Of a DNA stretch of 64,000 nucleotides, positions 16,494 to 23,569 are shown piece after piece. The stretch comes from Cypionkella psychrotolerans (GTDB lineage Bacteria; Pseudomonadota; Alphaproteobacteria; Rhodobacterales; Rhodobacteraceae). The stretch covers positions 1-64,000 of the forward strand of contig NZ_LGIC01000006.1 of the NCBI RefSeq assembly GCF_001294535.1, given 5' to 3'. Made by a program: the position numbers and the translations under genes. Each line of letters opens with the position of its first letter. Position 1 is the first letter of the stretch. The notes below the pieces were generated by a model that was given only the letters and a program-made list of their open reading frames with translations, made no database searches and was not told where the DNA came from.

Positions 16494-17036
16494 ATCGGCG
16501 AGAATCGCCTTGGCGAGCTTCGGCAGTTGCGCGCGTTTCAACAGGGATTTCAGGGGGATAGCTTCCCCCTTCATTGCTTCGGCGGTGGCGTGGACGTGGG
16601 CTACCACCTCGGCCACGTCACCGGGATGGAACGACCACAGCTGCCAGAGCAAGCCGTCAGGGTCGCGGCGCTCTAGCCCTTCTTCGGACAGCAGATGGCG
16701 CGGGAAATCCTTGGCGTTGAAGGTGACAATGCAATCGGCGTGGCCCGCGATGGCGATGGCCAGCACATGCACATCATTGGGGTCGGGCAATAGCAGGCGG
16801 GATTCGATATTGGGCTGCTCGCGCACGCAACCACGCGGGAAGGCGACACGCAGCAGGGTGGCTTCGGTTTCCGCCAGCGCCTGCGCTTCGGGGCCAAGTT
16901 TGGCGGTGGCGCGGGTCCATTCGCGCAGGATGCGATCAGACCACAGCGCCTCGTACAGCCCCTTCGCCGCCACGCCCAGCAGGATTTCCCGCAGGACGGT
17001 GGGGTATAAGACGCAGGCGTCGAGGACGGCTTTCAT
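16488..17036 (-). CDS. PIN-domain protein
   Basis: The 182-aa protein has the PIN-like nuclease pattern: an N-terminal aspartate in MKAVLDACVLYP, a central acidic segment (LPDPNDVHVLAIAIA) and ADCIVTFNAKDFP. It is longer than toxin-type VapC (about 130 aa) and has an extra C-terminal helical region. There is no antitoxin gene next to it. Its ATG directly follows the stop of the rRNA methyltransferase gene (TAAATG), so the two are coupled, which hints at an RNA-related role. Confidence 0.75.
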   Translation of the reverse strand: MKAVLDACVLYPTVLREILLGVAAKGLYEALWSDRILREWTRATAKLGPEAQALAETEATLLRVAFPRGCVREQPNIESRLLLPDPNDVHVLAIAIAGHADCIVTFNAKDFPRHLLSEEGLERRDPDGLLWQLWSFHPGDVAEVVAHVHATAEAMKGEAIPLKSLLKRAQLPKLAKAILADV

Positions 17037-18302
17037 TTAGTCGAGCCGGAAGAACAGGGCCTTGAGATAGCCGCTTTCCGCCAGTTGCGGCAGCATCGGG
17101 TGGTCTGGTCCGGCAAATCCGGTGTGCAGAAGTTGGCCTCGACGGCCACCGCGCCCGATGCCACGGGCAGAGGCGTTACGGAAGGATGCGAGGTCTGCGG
17201 CATGGCTGCATGAGCAGAGCACCAGATAGCCGCCGGGGGCGACCAAGGGTGCTGCAAGGCGGGCGATACGTTCGTAAGCGCGCAGGCCCGCTTCCAGCGC
17301 AGGCTTGGCCGGGGCAAAGGCGGGTGGGTCGCAGATCACCAGATCGAATTGCGCGCGCTCTGCGCCCAAGCTTTCCAGCACGTCAAAGGCGTCACCTTGG
17401 CGGGTGATGAAGCGGTCGGCAAAGCCCGAAGCCTCGGCACCCTGCCCTGCCAGCGCCAAGGCGGGGGCCGAGGCATCCACCGCCAGCACCGAAGCCGCGC
17501 CATTGGCCAAAGCCGCAAGGCCAAAGCCGCCGACATGGGCGAACATATCCAGCACTTTGGCACCCTTAGCAAAGCCCGCCGCGAAGGCGTGGTTCGGGCG
17601 TTGATCGAAGAACAGCCCGGTTTTCTGGCCTCCGGTGACATCCGCCAGATAGATAGCCCCGTTCATCGGCACTTGGATCGGCGCGGAAACACCCCCCACC
17701 AGCACCAGATTTTCCTCGTTCAAGCCTTCCAGCCCGCGCGAGCGTCCGGTGGCGTTTTTCACCACGGTTTGAACGCCGGTCACCGCCTGCAAGGCCGCGA
17801 CCAGCACGTCCAGATGCGCCTCGGCCCAAGCGGCGTTGGGTTGGATCACCGCCACATCGCCGAAACGGTCGATGACAATGCCGGGCAGGCCATCGGCTTC
17901 GGCATGCACCAAGCGGTAGAACGGCTGGTCATAAAGACGGTCGCGCAAGCTGAAGGCGCGGCTGAGTTTGGCCTCAAACCACGCTTGATCCAATTCCGCC
18001 TCGGGGTTGCGATCCAGCATCCGGGCGATGATTTTGGAGTTGGTATTAACCGTCACCAGACCCAGATCGCGGCGATCTCCATCCACCAAAATCGCCAAAG
18101 CGCCGGGGGCGAGGTTATTGGTGCGGCGGTCCGTCACCAGTTCATCGGCGTAAACCCATGGGAAGCCGTGGCGCAACGCCCGGGCCTCGGCCTTGGGACG
18201 CAGGCGGACGATAGGATAGCGGCGCGAGACGGTCTCAGAACCGGTGTCGGCGGCATCATCGGAGGTGTTCGGGGCGGGGGTATGCGAAATGGGGGAGCTC
18301 AT
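17037..18302 (-). CDS. Class I SAM-dependent rRNA methyltransferase (RlmI-like)
   Basis: The 421-aa protein has an N-terminal PUA-type RNA-binding region (IVRLRPKAEARALRHGFPWVYADE), a central EEHI domain and a C-terminal Rossmann methyltransferase domain. The SAM site reads VLDMFAHVGGFGLAA and the target motif is DLVICDPPAFAP; CSCSH follows. RlmI makes m5C at 23S rRNA position 1962; this protein is the best local match but the exact base is inferred. The first 25 residues are poorly conserved, so the true start could lie slightly downstream. It is coupled to the PIN gene. Confidence 0.85.
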   Translation of the reverse strand: MSSPISHTPAPNTSDDAADTGSETVSRRYPIVRLRPKAEARALRHGFPWVYADELVTDRRTNNLAPGALAILVDGDRRDLGLVTVNTNSKIIARMLDRNPEAELDQAWFEAKLSRAFSLRDRLYDQPFYRLVHAEADGLPGIVIDRFGDVAVIQPNAAWAEAHLDVLVAALQAVTGVQTVVKNATGRSRGLEGLNEENLVLVGGVSAPIQVPMNGAIYLADVTGGQKTGLFFDQRPNHAFAAGFAKGAKVLDMFAHVGGFGLAALANGAASVLAVDASAPALALAGQGAEASGFADRFITRQGDAFDVLESLGAERAQFDLVICDPPAFAPAKPALEAGLRAYERIARLAAPLVAPGGYLVLCSCSHAADLASFRNASARGIGRGGRRGQLLHTGFAGPDHPMLPQLAESGYLKALFFRLD

Positions 18303-18361
18303 GCCCCCCCATACTAAGATATTGCGTCTGTGAAAAGGCCTGCGTTTTTCAGCGCGGCCGG

Positions 18362-19054
18362 TTATTGAAGGCTGGCCAGCTGCGCCGGAGTACCGTCAAA
18401 CCGCGTCACCACCGCATCAGCGGGCAGCACAGCGATCGGCGCGGAAAGCTCACGCCGCAGCACTTCGGTCAGACGGTCGGTCACCACCACCTTTTGCGTG
18501 CGACCCGCTTGTTCTTCGGCCACAGCGCGGTTGCCGCCTGCACCTTTCACATCCGCGACAATCAGGCGCGGGCCCTGCAGCACCACTCCGGTTGCAGCGT
18601 CGCGCACCGTCATCATGAAATGCAGCGAGTGGACGCCACCAACGGTATAGCGGGTTTTCTCGGTCAGGCAGTGAAAGCGTACCACTTCCAGATCAACCAC
18701 GACGGGCTCGCCGGTGTGCATCGTGGCGGTGCTGCGGGCGGCGGCGTCATCGAAAATCGCCTTAACTTGGGCATAGCGGTCGCCCGGCAGATCGCCGCGC
18801 CAGACGATATCAGCGGAGGGATGGAAAGTGTTGGCTTCGGAGACTTTCAGCGTGTGAGGCACCAAGACATTGACGGCCTTCACGTCATATTCGGCTTGCA
18901 GCATCACCGGGCCGCGCGGGCCGGGGGCTTGCGGCAGGCGCGAGGCCTGCGACAGATCCGACGACACTTGGTTTTGCGACGACATGGAGGTGGTTTGCGC
19001 GCAGGCCGAAAGGCCCAAGGCCAGCACCAGAATGGAAATCGAAGTCATCTTCAT
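18362..19054 (-). CDS. Putative lipoprotein of unknown function (possible DUF6778)
   Basis: The 230-aa protein begins with a lipoprotein signal peptide (SILVLALGLSACAQ, lipobox LSAC) and then a serine/glutamine-rich linker. The remainder looks like an alpha/beta domain (VNVLVPHTLKVSEANTFHP, DIVWRGDLPGDRY) with one further cysteine in RFHCLTEKTRY. It resembles lipoproteins common in Rhodobacteraceae, possibly DUF6778, but no activity can be given. GGGTGAAG precedes the ATG. It sits alone, divergent from edd. Confidence 0.7.
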   Translation of the reverse strand: MKMTSISILVLALGLSACAQTTSMSSQNQVSSDLSQASRLPQAPGPRGPVMLQAEYDVKAVNVLVPHTLKVSEANTFHPSADIVWRGDLPGDRYAQVKAIFDDAAARSTATMHTGEPVVVDLEVVRFHCLTEKTRYTVGGVHSLHFMMTVRDAATGVVLQGPRLIVADVKGAGGNRAVAEEQAGRTQKVVVTDRLTEVLRRELSAPIAVLPADAVVTRFDGTPAQLASLQ

Positions 19055-19271
19055 AGCTTCACCCTTTGGTTGCTCCGCCGCCTTTAGACTTATCGGGCGT
19101 TAACCAAACAAAGCCCTGTAAATGTGGCAGGTTTTTGGTGAATATCGCGCCAAATCAAGGTATGATGCGGGTGCATTCACGACTGTGGCCGGATTGCATC
19201 GGACCAAAGAGGTCCGGCCTGCGCCCTACACCTGTGGCCAGAATTTGTTTGCGCCAGCAGCAGAACCGGGT

Positions 19272-19285
19272 TGTTAGCGCTAACA
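19272..19285. promoter_or_regulatory. LacI-family-type operator upstream of edd
   Basis: TGTTAGCGCTAACA is a perfect 14-base palindrome with the central CG typical of LacI/GntR-family sugar repressor sites. It lies 61 bp before the edd start, in the only sizeable spacer in front of the Entner-Doudoroff genes. No repressor gene is present in the window, so the regulator must be encoded elsewhere. Confidence 0.7.
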
Positions 19286-19346
19286 TCATCTGTTACAACT
19301 AAAACACGCCGCTATTGCAGCTTTCTTGCCAAGCCTGAGGTGCCCG

Positions 19347-21152
19347 ATGTCGTTGAACTCTACCATTGACCGCGTGACTGACCGCATCCGCGAGCGGTCG
19401 GCTCAAACACGCGGCGATTATCTGACACGGCTGGCAGCAGCGGCAGCGCAGGGTCCGACGCGCGCGCATCTGTCTTGCGGCAATCAGGCGCATGCCTATG
19501 CGGCGATGGGGGCGGATAAAGACGCTTTGGCGGCAGGCCGGGTGCCGAATATCGGCATCGTCACCGCCTATAACGATATGCTCTCGGCGCATCAGCCCTA
19601 TGAGGACTATCCCAAACTGATCCGCGACGCCGCCCGCAAGGCTGGCGCTACGGCGCAGGTCGCGGGCGGGGTTCCGGCGATGTGTGACGGCGTCACCCAA
19701 GGTCAGGCCGGGATGGAGCTGTCGCTGTTCTCACGCGATGTGATTGCATTGTCGGCGGGCGTAGCCTTGTCGCACAACACCTTCGATGCGGCTTTGTTTC
19801 TGGGAGTGTGCGATAAGATCGTCCCCGGTCTGGTGATGGCGGCGGCGGCTTTCGGCCATATCCCGGCGGTTTTCGTGCCTGCGGGGCCGATGACCTCGGG
19901 TTTGCCGAATGACGAAAAATCCAAGGTGCGCAATGCGTTTGCCACCGGGGCCGTTGGGCGCGAGGAGCTGATGGCGGCTGAAATGGCCTCTTACCATGGC
20001 CCCGGCACCTGCACGTTTTATGGTACCGCCAACACCAATCAGATGCTGATGGAGTTCATGGGCCTGCACCTGCCCGGCGCGTCTTTCGTCAACCCGAACA
20101 CGCCGCTGCGCGAGGCTTTGACCACCTATGCGGTGGAGCGCGCCGTGGCGATCACCGCTTTGGGCAATGATTTCCGCCCTGCTGGGGAAGTGTTGGACGA
20201 GCGCGCCTATGTCAACGGTTTGGTCGGGCTGATGGCGACGGGCGGCTCGACGAATTTGGTGTTGCATCTGCCTGCGATGGCGCGCGCCTCGGGCGTGCTG
20301 CTCGATCTGGCGGATTTCGATGAGATCAGCCAAGCAGTGCCTTTGATGGCAAAGGTCTACCCGAATGGTCTGGCCGACGTGAACCATTTCCACGCGGCGG
20401 GCGGGCTGGGCTATATGATCGGGCAGCTGTTGGATCACGGGCTTTTGCATGGCGATGCCAAGACGGTGGCGGGCGAAGGCTTGCGGCATTACCGGACCGA
20501 GCCGAAGTTGCTCGATGGGCGGCTGACCTGGACGCCGGGTTCGAACCACACGCTGAATGACAAAATACTGCGCCCCGCCTCTGATCCGTTCCAACCGACC
20601 GGGGGGTTGCGTCAACTGTCCGGCAATCTTGGGCGCGGCGTGATTAAGGTGTCTGCTGTGGCACCAGAGCGCCATATCATCGAGGCACCTTGTCGGATTT
20701 TCCACGATCAGAACGATGTGAAAGCGGCGTTCAAGGCTGGCGAGTTCACTTCTGACACCATTGTCGTCGTGCGCTTCCAAGGTCCGCAAGCCAATGGGAT
20801 GCCGGAATTGCACTCGCTGACGCCGATGCTGTCGGTCTGCCAAGATCGCGGGTTGAAGATGGCCTTGGTGACGGATGGCCGGATGTCGGGGGCTTCTGGC
20901 CGCGTGCCTGCGGCGATCCATGTCTCGCCCGAGGCTGCCAAGGGGGGGCCGCTTGCGCGGCTGCGCAATGGCGATATTGTGCGGCTGGATGCGGTGGCGG
21001 GCACTTTGTCGGTGTTGGCCGCCGATTTCGACGCCCGCGAGCCTGTCACCGCTGATCTGTCCGCCAACCGTCACGGCATGGGACGCGAGTTGTTCGAGGC
21101 GTTCCGCCGCAACGTCGGCACCTCGGAAACTGGTGCTGCCGTGGTAATCTAA
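19347..21152 (+). CDS. edd: Phosphogluconate dehydratase
   Basis: The 601-aa IlvD/Edd-family iron-sulfur dehydratase converts 6-phosphogluconate to 2-keto-3-deoxy-6-phosphogluconate in the Entner-Doudoroff pathway. Cluster-binding cysteines appear in [13 protein letters not shown] and in [14 protein letters not shown]; the latter is typical of Edd rather than IlvD. The conserved [15 protein letters not shown] lies near the C-terminus. GAGGTG is well placed before the ATG at 19347; the frame is open 7 codons further upstream. eda follows on the same strand. Confidence 0.95.
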   Translation: MSLNSTIDRVTDRIRERSAQTRGDYLTRLAAAAAQGPTRAHLSCGNQAHAYAAMGADKDALAAGRVPNIGIVTAYNDMLSAHQPYEDYPKLIRDAARKAGATAQVAGGVPAMCDGVTQGQAGMELSLFSRDVIALSAGVALSHNTFDAALFLGVCDKIVPGLVMAAAAFGHIPAVFVPAGPMTSGLPNDEKSKVRNAFATGAVGREELMAAEMASYHGPGTCTFYGTANTNQMLMEFMGLHLPGASFVNPNTPLREALTTYAVERAVAITALGNDFRPAGEVLDERAYVNGLVGLMATGGSTNLVLHLPAMARASGVLLDLADFDEISQAVPLMAKVYPNGLADVNHFHAAGGLGYMIGQLLDHGLLHGDAKTVAGEGLRHYRTEPKLLDGRLTWTPGSNHTLNDKILRPASDPFQPTGGLRQLSGNLGRGVIKVSAVAPERHIIEAPCRIFHDQNDVKAAFKAGEFTSDTIVVVRFQGPQANGMPELHSLTPMLSVCQDRGLKMALVTDGRMSGASGRVPAAIHVSPEAAKGGPLARLRNGDIVRLDAVAGTLSVLAADFDAREPVTADLSANRHGMGRELFEAFRRNVGTSETGAAVVI

Positions 21153-21167
21153 GTTTTCGCCTGCCGC

Positions 21168-21230
21168 GCGGGAGTATTTGAGAAACAGCAGGTCATCCTC
21201 TGCGCTCAAATATCCCCGCCGGAGGCATCC
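21168..21230. repeat. Inverted 3'-end element between edd and eda
   Basis: GGAGTATTTGAG at about 21171-21182 and CTCAAATATCCCC at 21205-21217 form an inverted repeat, followed by GCCGGAGGC. This is the same sequence family as at 3812 and 9297, here in the opposite orientation. It sits inside the presumed edd-eda transcript and may reduce eda expression or stabilise the edd end; this is inference. Confidence 0.55.
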
Positions 21231-21271
21231 TCACTTTCAACCTGCCCCGCAAGATGGGGATGGAGACGCCA

Positions 21272-21913
21272 ATGAAACCGAGCAAACAATCCCGCCTTGC
21301 TGCCGAAATATGCGGCCTTGCCCCGGTGGTGCCGGTGCTGGTGATCGACGATATGGCCCATGCCAAACCCCTCGCCGAAGCCTTGGTGAAGGGCGGCCTG
21401 CCCGCCTTGGAAGTCACCCTGCGCACCGCTTGCGCGCTGGATGCGATCCGGGCGATGTCCGAAGTGCCGGGCGGTGTGGTTGGCGCGGGCACCTTGCTGA
21501 CGCCTGCGGATGTGAAAGCGGCCAAAGCGGCGGGGGCGAAATTTGGCGTCTCTCCGGGGGCGACCGAACGGCTGTTGGACGCCTGTGCAGAATATGAATT
21601 GCCGCTGTTGCCGGGGGCTGCGACGGCGTCCGAGATCATGGCGCTGCTGGAACAGGGCTACACGGTGCAGAAATTCTTCCCAGCCGAGCAGGCTGGCGGT
21701 GCGGCTTATCTGAAATCCATCGGCTCCCCCATTCCGCAGGTGTCGTTCTGCCCAACCGGTGGGATCAGTCTGAAAAACGCGCGGGATTACCTTAACTTGA
21801 AGAACATTCTGTGTATCGGCGGCTCGTGGGTTGCCCCGAAAGAGGCGATGGCCAAGGGCGATTGGGCGGCGATCACGGTGCTGGCTGCCGAGGCGGCTGC
21901 TCTGCGTGGTTAG
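21272..21913 (+). CDS. eda: 2-dehydro-3-deoxy-phosphogluconate (KDPG) aldolase
   Basis: The 213-aa class I aldolase splits KDPG to pyruvate and glyceraldehyde-3-phosphate. Motifs: PVLVIDDM, the glutamate-containing LEVTLRTACALDAI, GAGTLL, FGVSPGAT, and the Schiff-base lysine in YTVQKFFPAEQAGG. The substrate phosphate motif CPTGGIS follows. The ATG at 21272 has GGAG about eight bases upstream; two further ATGs lie up to six codons earlier. It completes the Entner-Doudoroff pair with edd. Confidence 0.95.
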   Translation: MKPSKQSRLAAEICGLAPVVPVLVIDDMAHAKPLAEALVKGGLPALEVTLRTACALDAIRAMSEVPGGVVGAGTLLTPADVKAAKAAGAKFGVSPGATERLLDACAEYELPLLPGAATASEIMALLEQGYTVQKFFPAEQAGGAAYLKSIGSPIPQVSFCPTGGISLKNARDYLNLKNILCIGGSWVAPKEAMAKGDWAAITVLAAEAAALRG

Positions 21914-21982
21914 ACAATACGTTTTGACATGCAAAAGTCAGCCTCCTAACCTTGCCATAGAATGTGCGGGTTGGGGGGTGCC

Positions 21983-22781
21983 ATGGCGCAAATTCGCCAG
22001 AATATTTTAGGGCGCGCGCGCGAGATCTGCGCGGCTCTGTTTCTTGCGAATCTCGCTTTGCCAGCAACCGCGCAGGACTTCGGTGGCTTAGGCAAATTCC
22101 TGAAAGAACCGATCAACGCGCCCGGTAGTTACAAAGTGATTGCCGATCCAACCGGCGCAGGCCCTACGGCGAAAGTGCATCGCTTTGTGATCGACGCGGG
22201 GGCGTGTTCTGGCAAAAAATACAGCAACGGCGACAGCGACTGCAGCTTCAATTCTGTGCGCGCAAGCCTGTGAAAACGGCAAAAGGCAGCCAACCGAGGC
22301 GTGATATGGCTGGTGGATCTATCTGGACGCTGGCTTTCCTTTAGGCAAGGCGCAGCAGGCTGGCGGCACCTATTCTTTCGCCTATTGGCACAATGGCGAA
22401 TGTCCCAATCTGGATATTGGTGTGGCAGAGAACTCGACAAAACTGTTCTTGCAAAACAATATTTTCGACGGACCGGGGCAGTGCAACCCGGATCAGCGCA
22501 TTGGCTTGGGGGATGCGGCGGCTTTGCGGGGGGGCTGGCATCGCTTTGAGTCTCATATCAAATGGAGCGCGGGTAGCGACGGGTTGGCGGAGGTGTTTGA
22601 TGATGGACGCAAGGCAGCCGTGCTGCAAGGTCGCAACATTTCGCGCGCGGCACCGAAACCGAATTACTTCAAATTCGGAATTTATCTGCATGGCACGCAA
22701 GGCACCGAATTGATCACGCCCGCCCGCGTCTATTTTGCGGGCTTGGCGCGGTCGGAAACACGCGAAGGCTTGTCGCAATGA
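21983..22781 (+). pseudogene. Broken secreted protein, polysaccharide lyase-like
   Basis: A signal peptide (ICAALFLANLALPATAQ) and a first domain part run in one frame to a stop at 22273. The protein continues in the next frame, where QACENGKRQPTEA is followed by TGA at 22302 and then YGWWIYLDAGFP. So there is a frameshift between about 22240 and 22285 and a nonsense codon where related proteins probably have tryptophan. The rest (FAYWHNGECPNLDIG, HRFESHIKWS, FKFGIYLHG) stays open to 22781. The order of YGWWIYL, the ...W.S block and KFGIY recalls heparin lyase I-type polysaccharide lyases. Family assignment is tentative; the disruption is clear. Confidence 0.68.
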
Positions 22782-22791
22782 AATGGGGCCA

Positions 22792-23268
22792 ATGATGCTT
22801 GATCCAAAACAAGACCCGGAAATCTCAACCTGTCTGTGGTTTGACGATCAGGCCGAGCCGGCGGCGCGGCTCTATTGCAGTCTGTTTGATGACGCCGAGA
22901 TCACCAACATATCCTACAAAGGCCGCGATCCAGCGGCAGGTGCGTTCATGGTCGCCTTCACCTTGATCGGGCAGAAATATTGGGGGCTGAACGGCGGGCC
23001 ACATTGCAAGCTGTCGCCCGCCGCCTCGATCAGCGTCACTGTCGACACGCAGGCCGAGGTGGATCGGCTGTGGGCTGCGCTACTGTCGGGGGGGGGCGTG
23101 GAAAGCCGCTGCGGTTGGTTGACCGACCCGTTTGGTCTGTCGTGGCAGATCATCCCGCGCGCGCTGCCGCGATTGCTGACGGCAGACAGATCAGGCCGAG
23201 TGATGCAGGCGATGATGGGCATGGTCAAGCTAGACATTGCCGCGCTGGAAGCTGCCGCTCGGGGTTAG
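22792..23268 (+). CDS. VOC-family protein (PhnB/3-demethylubiquinone methyltransferase-like)
   Basis: About 158 aa with the PhnB-like fold: ISTCLWFDDQAEPAARLYCSLF at the start, a central GQKYWGLNGGPHCKLSPAASISV and the closing CGWLTDPFGLSWQIIP. Members of this subgroup often bind a metal between two beta-alpha modules; catalytic roles vary and are mostly unknown. Several ATG codons lie close together (22783, 22792, 22795); I take 22792, preceded by GGGG. It directly follows the broken lyase-like gene. Confidence 0.82.
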   Translation: MMLDPKQDPEISTCLWFDDQAEPAARLYCSLFDDAEITNISYKGRDPAAGAFMVAFTLIGQKYWGLNGGPHCKLSPAASISVTVDTQAEVDRLWAALLSGGGVESRCGWLTDPFGLSWQIIPRALPRLLTADRSGRVMQAMMGMVKLDIAALEAAARG

Positions 23269-23275
23269 ATGGGCG

Positions 23276-23566
23276 CTAAGGGTTCGATGGAAACCGCGCC
23301 GCACGACCGCCCCGGCGTTTGGGGTGTTCGGGGGCGGTCAAAGCTTCGGTCAGCACGCGTGTCATGGGGTGGTCGGGGTTGGGGATGCCGTAATGCGCCA
23401 GCAAGGCGCGGATGCAATCGGGCGTGTTGACCACCGCAGGCAGGCTCAGCACCCAGTCGATGAAGATCTGGCCGCACTCACCATAGCTGATGCCCTCGAT
23501 GTTGTAGCTTTCGCGCACCAACCCTTTCGGGTCTGCTTCTGATAGATCCACCGCGCGTCTCCCCAT
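23276..23566 (-). CDS. Conserved hypothetical protein downstream of glnE
   Basis: The 96-aa acidic protein lacks a signal peptide or membrane helix. It starts MGRRAVDLSEADPKGLVRESYNIEG-like (first 20 residues read directly), has a compact helical middle (CGQIFIDWVLSLPAV and CIRALLAHYGI) and ends in a basic tail. I do not recognise a family. The ATG lies 4 nt after the glnE stop, so it is translated from the same message. It could be a small accessory of nitrogen regulation, but only position supports that. Confidence 0.68.
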   Translation of the reverse strand: MGRRAVDLSEADPKGLVRESYNIEGISYGECGQIFIDWVLSLPAVVNTPDCIRALLAHYGIPNPDHPMTRVLTEALTAPEHPKRRGGRAARFPSNP

Positions 23567-23569
23567 GCA

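Noticed and set aside
16488-17036. PIN protein as a VapC-type toxin
   Set aside because: It is too long and has no antitoxin neighbour; it is coupled to an rRNA methyltransferase gene instead.
19731-21209. Long open frame antisense to edd (and similar ones antisense to ilvB, the 7959 flavoprotein and gyrA)
   Set aside because: High-GC genes leave long open antisense frames; these products are Arg/His/Pro-rich without motifs, while the sense frames are clear families.
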